A stretch of 64,000 bases of DNA from JAMCRM01 sp035561075 (GTDB taxonomy: Bacteria > Acidobacteriota > Terriglobia > Bryobacterales > Bryobacteraceae): positions 1-64,000 of the forward strand of contig DATMYF010000023.1 in NCBI GenBank assembly GCA_035561075.1, read 5' to 3'. The notes below the pieces were generated by a model. That model was not told where the DNA came from and did not search any database. It worked only from the letters and a program-made list of their open reading frames with translations. Numbering within the stretch: position 1 is the first letter of the stretch; each line of letters opens with the position of its first letter. Position numbers and translations under genes: made by a program. Below, piece by piece: positions 1 through 7,799 of this stretch.

Positions 1-193
1 ATCCCATCCTCACCAGTTGACGGGCCAGCGCCGTGCTGGCCTCGTCGAAATAGCGCCACGTGACCTCCCGGCCGCGGTCGTGGTTGATCAGCGCCAGGGC
101 GTCCGGTGTCCGGGACGCCCAGTGCGCCACCACCGCATGCACCAGGTGAAGAGCGCCGTACTCGCGTTCGAACTCATCGAGTGTGCACTGCAT
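1..193 (-). CDS. AMP-dependent acyl-CoA synthetase/ligase, N-terminal fragment (cut by window edge)
   Basis: The reverse strand from the ATG at 193 reads open to the window edge, giving 64 residues that begin MQCTLDEFEREYG and include RTPDALALINHD and VTWRYFDEASTALARQL. This is the usual start of adenylate-forming enzymes: a 'TPDALAL' segment followed by 'TWRYxDE', where the first beta-strands of the AMP-binding domain begin. Such enzymes activate a carboxylate with ATP and usually pass it to CoA. The catalytic motifs lie outside the window, so the substrate cannot be judged. The start lies 5 bp beyond the stop of the GDSL gene on the same strand, so the two are probably co-transcribed. Confidence 0.72.
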   Translation of the reverse strand, partial: MQCTLDEFEREYGALHLVHAVVAHWASRTPDALALINHDRGREVTWRYFDEASTALARQLVRMG

Positions 194-198
194 AGGGT

Positions 199-843
199 TC
201 AACGCCGCAACTCCGCCAAAATCGAGGCGGCAACACGCTCGGCCAACACTTGCGAGCCTTCTTTCGAATAGTGCACATTAGCGGGAAGCTGGATGGAGGC
301 CAGTCTCGGCAGCGCGAAGCCGTAGAGATCGTCGATGGGAATGCCCTTCTCTTCCATGATCCGGCGGGCGGCCATGTTGTAGGCAATGACGTCGGAATTC
401 TTGCGCGGCGGATTCAGTTTCGCGTCGGGCACCGGGGTGGTGCTGGCCCATATCAGCCGTGCGCCGGTCTTGTTCAGCCGGTCGACGAGTTGCCGCAGGT
501 TGCGCTGATAGTCTTCTAGCGGCACCTGGTGCTTGCCATCAGCGTCCGTCCTCAGATCGTGCAACCCCCAGTTGAAGTGAATGAGATCCCATTTGCCGTC
601 CCCGAGCCACTGCTCGATCTGTTCAAGCCCGCGGATGGTGGGGCCGCCGTTCACCGGGATGCGGTGCACATTGGCCTTGCCCTTCAGCAGTTCGCGCACC
701 GGCAGGGTGTAACCGACGGAGATGGAGTCCCCGATCAGGAGCACGCGCGGGAGCCCCGGAGCGTCCTCGACGGGGGCAAACGAGGGATCGCTCTGGGCGG
801 CGGCGGCGCAGGCGAGCAGCAGGAAAGTGAGTAGGGTTTTCAT
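199..843 (-). CDS. Secreted SGNH/GDSL-type esterase or lipase
   Basis: 214 residues. A hydrophobic leader (MKTLLTFLLLACAAAAQ) predicts Sec export. The block I motif LLIGDSIS places the catalytic serine at about residue 40, NGGPT supplies the block II glycine, NWGLHD resembles block III, and NVHYSKEG near the C-terminus looks like the block V histidine region. The family hydrolyses esters, often acetyl groups on polysaccharides; the substrate here is unknown. The start overlaps the stop of the upstream M49-like peptidase gene by 4 bp (ATGA), so the two are translationally coupled. Confidence 0.8.
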   Translation of the reverse strand: MKTLLTFLLLACAAAAQSDPSFAPVEDAPGLPRVLLIGDSISVGYTLPVRELLKGKANVHRIPVNGGPTIRGLEQIEQWLGDGKWDLIHFNWGLHDLRTDADGKHQVPLEDYQRNLRQLVDRLNKTGARLIWASTTPVPDAKLNPPRKNSDVIAYNMAARRIMEEKGIPIDDLYGFALPRLASIQLPANVHYSKEGSQVLAERVAASILAELRR

Positions 844-2462
844 GGCTGTGTGACGAAGAGCGGTTCGATATCGACGGGGATGTCGTGCATGCGGTCGAGC
901 GCCTTCTGCATCTCCGGGCGGATGACTGCAAGCTGGTCGAGCATCTCCCTGGCGGCGGCGTAATCGCCAACGGCCTCCATGGTGAGGAGGTCCCGCGCGA
1001 GGTCGCGCACCGCTCCTTTGATGCGCGCGTGGTCCACCGCGAAGGTGCCGTCCGGGCGGGCGATGTAGGCGCCCTTATCGAGGAAGTAGTTGAACTGCAC
1101 AGCGGTACCCTTACCGTGGGCCTCGTGCACGCCGAAGCGCACGGAACGGAAGTTGGAGGCCAGGTAGGTGGTGTGGATGTCGCGCATATTGCCCTCAGCG
1201 AGGCCGCGCTCGATCAGGTAATCGAGCATGAAGAGGCCGGTCACATCGGCCTTGGCCTCCTCAATAGGGCTATAAAGCTCCTTCAGTTCCTGCCGCGGCG
1301 TGGTCTTACGGCCGGCCACTACGATATCGCGCGGGCCGATGGCATGGCTCAACTCGTGGGCCAGGATGTGGGTGAAGAACGCGTCGAAGCTGAGGGCGGA
1401 GCGCTCCGCGGGAGGCAGCACCCCGGCGGCGATGGGGGTCAGGACGGCGCGGAACTTGGCCTCCTGCACATTCTTGAGCATCACCTGCTTGGCGCCCTTC
1501 TCACGTACCACCCGCTCGTCGTTGGGCAGGTTGAAAGCGGCGGTCTGGACGCCGTGGTTGCCATCGCCCGCGGAGAACACCAGGTTCACCACCCGGATGG
1601 GGCTCAGCGCCCCGAGCTTTGTGTTGCGGAATCGCGCATCGAGGGGCAGATTGTTCTCGATCTCCTGAAGCCGGGCGGAGAACGACGCCAGGCGCGCGGA
1701 TTCGCGACTGTCCCGCACCGTGACATACGATTCGAAAGCTGCCTTGTAGCCGAACAGTTCGTCGTTGTAGGTTTCGTAAGGGCTGATGGTGACGTCGAGC
1801 GGGGCGTCGAGTTCGAGCCATGCCACGTCGCTCGCGTAGTAATCGCCGGAGAGGAAGGCATCGGCGCGCAGGCTGAGGAAACGCCGCAGCGACGGGTTAT
1901 CGGTAGCGGCGGCGGCCTCACGCAGCAGGGCGGCGGCGCGCTCCAGATCCCGGCGGTACTCGCGGCTGTAAGGCACGGTGGTGAGCTTCTTCGCGGCGTC
2001 GCGACGAATCACGGTGAAGAAGCCTTCGGCCTCGCGGCGCGCGGCGGGGTCCAGGGTTTTCGCCCAGGCCTCGAACTCCGCGCGGGTCATATCCTCGGGA
2101 TAGAAATTCGCGCCCTGCAGCTTGCGCGGCGGTACCCCGGGGATGAATGCCGCGAAATCGTCGAGCGACGACCAGGGGGATTTGTTGATGAGAAAGTAGT
2201 GCAGCCGTGCCTTGCCGAGCGGGGTGACGTCATTCCGCAGTTTCCCGTAGAGCGCCTGGTTGCCGCTCCACATCTGCGCCAGGAAGAGATCGTCCACCAC
2301 CCGGGAGGCTTCGATGAGCTTCGCGAGCGCCCTGCGGTCGCCCGGCGACAGCACGGACGTATCGGCGCGGATCTCAGTGGGGGCGAAGCGGGCGATCATG
2401 CGGTTGAGCGCGGTAAGGTCGGGCATGGCGGCGGCGAGTAACAGAACCAACACGGGTCCCAT
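840..2462 (-). CDS. Dipeptidyl-peptidase III-like (M49-type) zinc metallopeptidase, secreted
   Basis: 540 residues with a short hydrophobic N-terminus, probably a signal peptide. HILAHELSHAIGP places an HExxH zinc motif (HELSH) at about 369-373, and EEAKADVTGLF at about 401-411 supplies the downstream glutamate ligand in the EExxAD form typical of M49 relatives. Classical DPP III has an HExxxH motif with one more residue; this shorter form is seen in bacterial relatives. The likely role is peptide hydrolysis in the periplasm. The gene starts only 21 bp from the divergent pfkB-type gene and overlaps the GDSL gene by 4 bp. The zinc-peptidase call is firm; the exact family is less so. Confidence 0.75.
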   Translation of the reverse strand: MGPVLVLLLAAAMPDLTALNRMIARFAPTEIRADTSVLSPGDRRALAKLIEASRVVDDLFLAQMWSGNQALYGKLRNDVTPLGKARLHYFLINKSPWSSLDDFAAFIPGVPPRKLQGANFYPEDMTRAEFEAWAKTLDPAARREAEGFFTVIRRDAAKKLTTVPYSREYRRDLERAAALLREAAAATDNPSLRRFLSLRADAFLSGDYYASDVAWLELDAPLDVTISPYETYNDELFGYKAAFESYVTVRDSRESARLASFSARLQEIENNLPLDARFRNTKLGALSPIRVVNLVFSAGDGNHGVQTAAFNLPNDERVVREKGAKQVMLKNVQEAKFRAVLTPIAAGVLPPAERSALSFDAFFTHILAHELSHAIGPRDIVVAGRKTTPRQELKELYSPIEEAKADVTGLFMLDYLIERGLAEGNMRDIHTTYLASNFRSVRFGVHEAHGKGTAVQFNYFLDKGAYIARPDGTFAVDHARIKGAVRDLARDLLTMEAVGDYAAAREMLDQLAVIRPEMQKALDRMHDIPVDIEPLFVTQP

Positions 2463-2483
2463 AGGGTTATCTTAAGATGAATC

Positions 2484-3404
2484 ATGCGGATCGTAAGCGT
2501 TGGGGAGTTGCTCTGGGACGTTTTCCCGGATTCGGAACGCCTGGGAGGCGCGCCTTTTAACTTCTCAGCCCATGCCGTGCGGCTGGGCCATGAGGTTTTC
2601 TTCCTGAGCGCGGTCGGGCAGGACGACAGAGGACGCGCCGCGCTGGCCCGCGCCGCCGGGATCGGTCTCCCCGTCGAGTACATCCAGCAGGTGCCGGATG
2701 CGCCCACCGGAGCCGTCACAGTGCAACTCGATGGTGAGGGCAAGCCGTCGTTCACCATACACCGCCCCGCGGCATACGACTACCTGCACATCGGACCGCG
2801 CGCGCGGGCGCGAGTGGCCGCTCTCGAGCCGCACTGGATTTACCACGGAACCCTGCACGCGAGTGAGCCCCGCATCCTCGAACTGATCCGCGAACTCACA
2901 GAGGCCATGCCCGCCGCGCGCCGCTTCTACGACATCAACCTGCGGCCCGGCTGCTACACCCCCGCGCTGGTGGACGAACTGACGCGCCGCGCGAACGTCG
3001 TGAAGCTGAACGACGACGAAGCGACAGCCGTGGACGCCATGTTCGGGCTGCGGCACGGATCGCTGGAGGAGTTCTGCCGCGACTGGTCCGCGCGCCTCGG
3101 CTGGGAGGCCGTCTGCATCACGCGGGGCGCCGACGGCTGTGCGATCCTGGCAGGCGGGGTGTATGCGGAAGCACCCGGGTATGCGGTGCGGGTGGTGGAC
3201 ACGGTCGGCTCGGGCGATGCGTTCGCGGCGGCCTTCCTTCACGGCCTGAGCCAGGGCTGGCCGCCGGAGCGCATCGGCGACTTCGCCAACCGCCTGGGCG
3301 CCGTGGTAGCCAGCCGCGCCGGCGCGGTGCCGGACTGGACGCTCGCCGATTGCGAGTCGCTGGGCTACTCCGCCGCCAAGGCGCGCGGAAAGTCCTTGTC
3401 GTAG
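2484..3404 (+). CDS. PfkB-family carbohydrate kinase (fructokinase-like)
   Basis: 306 residues, the normal length for the ribokinase/PfkB family. The N-terminal MRIVSVGELLWDVF strand, the sugar-binding GGAPFNFSAH segment (about 21-30), VKLNDDEA (about 173-180) and the C-terminal signature DTVGSGDAFAAAF with catalytic Asp245 are all present. It should transfer a phosphate from ATP to a cytoplasmic monosaccharide; the GGAPFN form is common in fructokinases but substrate is not certain. Its 3' end overlaps the convergent heparinase-like gene by 40 bp. The start is clear because the first beta-strand begins at residue 1. Confidence 0.85.
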   Translation: MRIVSVGELLWDVFPDSERLGGAPFNFSAHAVRLGHEVFFLSAVGQDDRGRAALARAAGIGLPVEYIQQVPDAPTGAVTVQLDGEGKPSFTIHRPAAYDYLHIGPRARARVAALEPHWIYHGTLHASEPRILELIRELTEAMPAARRFYDINLRPGCYTPALVDELTRRANVVKLNDDEATAVDAMFGLRHGSLEEFCRDWSARLGWEAVCITRGADGCAILAGGVYAEAPGYAVRVVDTVGSGDAFAAAFLHGLSQGWPPERIGDFANRLGAVVASRAGAVPDWTLADCESLGYSAAKARGKSLS

Positions 3405-5521
3405 AGCGTCTTTTCGCCTTCTACGATGGTGAGGCGGCCGCCGATCGGGCCTTCTTTGTCGAACCACACGGTCGCGATACGGCTGCCCAGCGGGATGCGC
3501 GCGCCAACGCGGCCCTCCGCCTCGACGCGTTCGGCGGGAACGATCGCCGGGCCGCCTTCATCGGCAACAAAGAGTACGTGCAGGAAAGTATCCCGGGCCT
3601 GCCGTTCGAGCGGCTCCACTTCCAGGCGCCAGGGCGAAAATGGGGGGCGCCGGTAAGCTGCGGCTTCCTTCCCGAAACGGTCGAGCGTGTGGTTGTACTG
3701 CGCGGCCGGATTGTGAGGATGACCCCAGAATTCCTGGCCGGGTCCGCCGCGCCTGCCGATTCTACCCGGGCTGGGAGCCAGCAACTGGAGCACCGCGCGG
3801 CTGCCGCCTCCCGACAGCGCGCCCGTATCGCCCGCCATGTCGCTCTTCCAGGTGGCGGTATGGCCGGCTTCGTCGATGGCCGGCTCCGTGGGTAGGTGCA
3901 GGAACCAAACCTTCGGCAGCCCGGCGGCGGTGGCCTCCACGCGGTCGAAAATGACGAAGCACTCGGCCGCGCCGCGCAGGTACAGGAACTGGCGCGTCAC
4001 TTCCCGCACCTTGCCCGGCCAGTAGCCCGCGGTGAGATCGGCCGCCGCGTAGGTGGCCAAATTGTCGTCATGCCAGTAGGCGGTGATGTGGCCGCGCTCG
4101 ATGGGAAAGCGCTGGGAATAGACGTGGCGGATGAGCCCGCCGTCGTTTTCGTTATACTCGCGGCGGCGCATCACCTCGTCTGGATGGTAGATGGTGACGA
4201 TGTTGAAGGCCAGGGAGCCGCCTGTGTAGTAGCAGGTGTCGTTATGGCCCTGACCTCCGGACCGGTTCACGATCTGGCCGCGGCGGCAGATGAGGAAGTG
4301 GCCCTCGTCGTCTCGGGAATGGCCGGCAAAGGACGGGCCGGCGCCGAAGAAGGCCCAGGTGGCGTTAGGATCGTCCCACGCGCTCCGCATGTAGACGTGG
4401 CCGGCGCCTCGGAAATGAAAGGCCAGGGGCCAGCCGGCATCCTTCGGGCTGACGGGTTTGAGATCCGCGGGAAGCCACGCAATGCGATGCCAGACTTCCT
4501 TCTGCGGCACGCCGTTGCGGTTGCTCAGCCAGCCGCGGGCGAAGGCCAGGTCGCTCAGCCAGCGAGCCACACCGTCCCGGTAATGGCGCGCGAAGAGCGG
4601 GGCGCAGCGGGCGTGGTGGAGCGGGTAGCCGCTTGAGGAATCGTCGATCCAGGGCAGGCACATGTTGTGCGGCATCAACGGGTATATGGCGGCGCGGATG
4701 TACTCGCGGAAGAAGCCGCGCGGGCCGGAGGATTCGAAAGCGTCAATCCCCAGTGCGGTTCGGGCGGCTTCCGCGCCGAAGGGGACCGTGAGCAGCGGGC
4801 CGTAGCCGCCATGGCCACTCGATTCGCTCCAGACGCCGCCCATCTCTTCAAGCGCGGGGATGCCGTCGGCAACGTAACGCTCCCGGAAAGTTGCGAGGTT
4901 GCGGCCAATGGCATCTTCGAAGCGGCCTCCATGCCCCTGTGCAGCGGCGCTCATGAAGAGCTTGGCGGCAAGGGCCACACGGTGGTTCGCGATATCGAGG
5001 TGCGCCGGCCCCCAGTGCTGGTTGTACCACCAGCCGTCCCTGGGAATGTTTACCTCCGCGGTCTTCCACCAGTTCCCAACCCATTCGCCGAGAAGTTCGC
5101 CCAGCAGCGTGCGCTCCGATTCGGTCATGGCATCATACAGCCAGTCGTAGAGCAACCCTTGCCAGCCGAAGTGACGGGTCAACCCGGCAGTCTGCCATTC
5201 GGGCCTGCGCCACACAGCAAGCACCTGTTCGGCAAAGGGGCGGCCATCGCGTCCGAGTTGGCGCTCAATCAGCCATGCGAGCCCTGCCTCCATGAAGGCG
5301 CCGGGGATACTCCACTGGTTGTCGAGCCCTTGCGGGCCCAACCGCGCGGTCTGGAGCATCGTCTCGTACTCGGCAGCAAAGGGGCCGGCGGCTTTTTCCG
5401 CCATTTCCCGGACCAGGTCCGCCGTGATGAGGACGCACGGATGCTGTCTCTGCGGCTCCTGTGGGCGCGCCGCGGGAGCGAGCGCCGCTGCCATGATCCA
5501 CTGCCTGCGATTGAGCGCCAT
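3365..5521 (-). CDS. Heparinase II/III-family polysaccharide lyase-like protein, exported
   Basis: About 718 residues from the ATG at 5521; an in-frame TTG at 5530 would add three. The N-terminus MALNRRQWIMAAALAP resembles a twin-arginine leader. An alpha-helical toroid region rich in Trp, Tyr and His (GWWYNQHWGPAHLDIANHR) is followed by a C-terminal beta-rich half with GHSRDDEGHFLICRRG and GGQGHNDTCYYTGG, the pattern of heparinase II/III-like enzymes that eliminate uronate-containing polysaccharides. The true substrate is unknown. It converges on the PfkB gene, with 3' ends overlapping by 40 bp, and diverges from the DUF6496 gene. Confidence 0.7.
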   Translation of the reverse strand: MALNRRQWIMAAALAPAARPQEPQRQHPCVLITADLVREMAEKAAGPFAAEYETMLQTARLGPQGLDNQWSIPGAFMEAGLAWLIERQLGRDGRPFAEQVLAVWRRPEWQTAGLTRHFGWQGLLYDWLYDAMTESERTLLGELLGEWVGNWWKTAEVNIPRDGWWYNQHWGPAHLDIANHRVALAAKLFMSAAAQGHGGRFEDAIGRNLATFRERYVADGIPALEEMGGVWSESSGHGGYGPLLTVPFGAEAARTALGIDAFESSGPRGFFREYIRAAIYPLMPHNMCLPWIDDSSSGYPLHHARCAPLFARHYRDGVARWLSDLAFARGWLSNRNGVPQKEVWHRIAWLPADLKPVSPKDAGWPLAFHFRGAGHVYMRSAWDDPNATWAFFGAGPSFAGHSRDDEGHFLICRRGQIVNRSGGQGHNDTCYYTGGSLAFNIVTIYHPDEVMRRREYNENDGGLIRHVYSQRFPIERGHITAYWHDDNLATYAAADLTAGYWPGKVREVTRQFLYLRGAAECFVIFDRVEATAAGLPKVWFLHLPTEPAIDEAGHTATWKSDMAGDTGALSGGGSRAVLQLLAPSPGRIGRRGGPGQEFWGHPHNPAAQYNHTLDRFGKEAAAYRRPPFSPWRLEVEPLERQARDTFLHVLFVADEGGPAIVPAERVEAEGRVGARIPLGSRIATVWFDKEGPIGGRLTIVEGEKTLYDKDFPRALAAE

Positions 5522-5577
5522 CGGTCCCAAGATGATATCAGGATCACGACGGCAACCGGATTGCAGATATTAGATCC

Positions 5578-5985
5578 ATGCCGGAAAAGAAGACCGTAGA
5601 AAGGGCTCGCAAAGCGGCCCGGGAAGGCAAGGCGCCGACCACGCAGGCCGGCGAATTCGTAAAGGAAGAGATCGAGCACGTCCGCGAGGGCAAACACGGA
5701 GCGCGCTCACCGAAGCAGGCGATTGCGATCGGACTATCGAAGGCGCGCCGCGCCGGGGTGCCCTTGGCGCCCCCGAAAAAGGGGAGCGCATCCGAGGCAA
5801 CCCGCAAGCAGGCGGAACGCGATGTCGAAAAGGGGCAATCCGGCCGCAAGCAGGCGACCTCTAAGAAGCGTTCGGCGGCCACAACCAAAGCGCTGAAGCG
5901 CGAGCCGCGCGGCACGACCTCCAAGCAGGCGCTTTCGAAGCAGGCAAAGGAGGCGGCACCCAAGCGGAAGGGCGCGGGCGGGTAA
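5578..5985 (+). CDS. Small basic DUF6496-like protein
   Basis: 135 residues, strongly basic. The N-terminal half contains KTVERARKAAREGKAPTTQA, then EFVKEEIEHVREGKHGARS and KQAIAIGLSKARRAG, the recognisable DUF6496 pattern found in many soil bacteria and some phages. The C-terminal half is low-complexity Lys/Arg/Ala with repeated 'KQA' units. Such proteins may bind nucleic acid, but no function is established. It sits alone between a divergent heparinase-like gene and the convergent ETF-QO gene. No good ribosome binding site is visible before the ATG. Confidence 0.7.
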   Translation: MPEKKTVERARKAAREGKAPTTQAGEFVKEEIEHVREGKHGARSPKQAIAIGLSKARRAGVPLAPPKKGSASEATRKQAERDVEKGQSGRKQATSKKRSAATTKALKREPRGTTSKQALSKQAKEAAPKRKGAGG

Positions 5986-5990
5986 GCCGC

Positions 5991-7793
5991 TCAGTTCTCC
6001 GCCGAGTGCAGTCCCCCGGAGCCCGCCCGGAAGGCCACATTGGTATGGGTGGGGTCTTCGTCGAGCGATTCGGTGCAGTTCCACATGCAGGCGCCGCAGT
6101 GGATACATTTCTCGCGGTCGAAGGCGGGGACGCCTTTCTCGCCGGGCGTGATTGCCTGGGCGGAGCAGATCTCGATGCAGATCTTCGAGTTGCAGCTCTC
6201 ACAGAAATCCGGGTAGACGAACGACAGGTGGTCGGCGTATCCCGGTGACGCCTGCACTTTGCCCCCCATCAAAAGCGCGTCCTGAAGCGAAATCAGCAAC
6301 TGCCCGTCGTACGGAACGGGCGGCCAGCCGGCGCGCTCCATGAGTGCGGCGTGGGAGGCCACTCCCTTGGCGAAACACGCGCTACGGAGGGCGGCGACCT
6401 CGTCGGCAGGGATGCGCCCGCGATAGAACTCCTCCACCGTGGGCATCAGGCGCGATTCGCCCGCCAGCGAGAAGCGTCCCTTCGTGAAGCCGGCCAGCGC
6501 CATCCCCATCATCCCGGTCACCACCCCGCGGTTGAACCCATCGCGGGCTTTCTCGGCGATGCGGCCTTCGCTCTCCACCCAGCTTGCCCGCCGGCGCGCT
6601 ACGTAGGTGCGCTCCAGGTTCTCGCGGGTGAACGGCTCGCCGGCCTGCACCAGTTCGATCACCGCGCGGGCCAGCATGGCCCCGGTGGTCCAGGCTTCGT
6701 CCACCCCGGAACCCGTCAGAACGTTGGTGCTGCCGGAGCCCTCCCCGATGCGCGCGTACCCATTGCCGGCCAGAAACGGCTCGCCGCGCCGGCCCGATTC
6801 CTGCAACGACTTCGCGCCCCACGACCGCATTCGCGCGCCCTTAAGCCACTGCCACAAATACGGGTGCTGGATATAGTGCTGCAGATACCGGTAGGACGTG
6901 CGCGCCGGGTTGCGGAACCACGACGGCACGAAGATCCCCACCGACGCCACGCGCTCCGGGTGCACGTAGAGGAAGCCGAAAATCTCCGGCTCCGGGTAAC
7001 CGAACGTGTGGAGCACGAACCCGGGCTCGAGGTCCACGCCGTCGGCGAGGTCGAGCACCATCTTCATCCCCACGGCCCATTCGCGGTGGTGGTTCCCCGC
7101 CGGGAGACCGAAGCGGGCATCAAGCTGGCGGCCTACTGCTCCGACGGGACCGTCCGCCACCACCGTAAGGGGCGCCTTCACGTCCATACCGGGCATGAAG
7201 CCGGCTTCGGGCCGGCCCGCGCGGTCGGTGCCTTGGTCGAGCAGGCGCACGCCGGTCACGCGATCATCCTCGATCAGCGCTTCGGCCACCGGCGTTCCCG
7301 GCCAGACCTGCGCCGCCCCCGTGGCCATCAACTGGTTCCCCACCCATTGGTTGAACTGCCCAATCGAGAGCACTACCCCGCCCTGCTTATGCAGGAATGG
7401 CGGAACATAGGGCAGTTCGAATGCCCCACGGCCGGCCATGTGCAGCCCGCCCAACGCCATATCCGCGGCGCGCAACAGGGGCGACCTTCGGCTGGCGCCC
7501 ACCGGGTCGAGCAGGTAGACCACCTTCTCCTGCCGCACCGGCACGGCCATGGGGATTTCATTCAGGTCCAGATCGGGGAAACTGGCGCGGATGCCGCGTG
7601 CGCGCGTCACCACCCCGGAGACCCCGAAACCAATGTCGTCGGCGCGCTCGTAGCAGATCACCTGCAACGGCATACCGGGCATCGTGGGGCTTTCGAGATT
7701 GGCGCGCGAAAGCGCCGTGAGGAACCCGCCGCTGGCGGGACCGAAGCCCACACAAACGATATCGGCTTCGAGAGTCTGACGGTCGATTTCCAT
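5991..7793 (-). CDS. Electron-transfer flavoprotein-ubiquinone oxidoreductase-like protein with ferredoxin domain
   Basis: 600 residues. The N-terminal FAD-binding motif IVCVGFGPASGGFLTAL is followed by the long FixC/ETF-QO region, and the C-terminus carries a ferredoxin-like domain with CESCNSKICIEIC and CIHCGACMWNC, the cysteines needed for a 4Fe-4S centre. ETF-QO accepts electrons from reduced ETF and passes them to membrane quinone. It lies 7 bp downstream of a large acyl-CoA dehydrogenase gene on the same strand, so the two probably form an operon feeding fatty-acyl or related electrons to the quinone pool. ETF subunits themselves are not in the window. Confidence 0.88.
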   Translation of the reverse strand: MEIDRQTLEADIVCVGFGPASGGFLTALSRANLESPTMPGMPLQVICYERADDIGFGVSGVVTRARGIRASFPDLDLNEIPMAVPVRQEKVVYLLDPVGASRRSPLLRAADMALGGLHMAGRGAFELPYVPPFLHKQGGVVLSIGQFNQWVGNQLMATGAAQVWPGTPVAEALIEDDRVTGVRLLDQGTDRAGRPEAGFMPGMDVKAPLTVVADGPVGAVGRQLDARFGLPAGNHHREWAVGMKMVLDLADGVDLEPGFVLHTFGYPEPEIFGFLYVHPERVASVGIFVPSWFRNPARTSYRYLQHYIQHPYLWQWLKGARMRSWGAKSLQESGRRGEPFLAGNGYARIGEGSGSTNVLTGSGVDEAWTTGAMLARAVIELVQAGEPFTRENLERTYVARRRASWVESEGRIAEKARDGFNRGVVTGMMGMALAGFTKGRFSLAGESRLMPTVEEFYRGRIPADEVAALRSACFAKGVASHAALMERAGWPPVPYDGQLLISLQDALLMGGKVQASPGYADHLSFVYPDFCESCNSKICIEICSAQAITPGEKGVPAFDREKCIHCGACMWNCTESLDEDPTHTNVAFRAGSGGLHSAEN

Positions 7794-7799
7794 GGCGGC

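Noticed and set aside
885..2441. Long open frame on the plus strand opposite the M49-like gene
   Set aside because: It is a shadow of a high-GC gene: no recognisable domain, and the minus-strand protein has a zinc motif and coupling to its neighbour.
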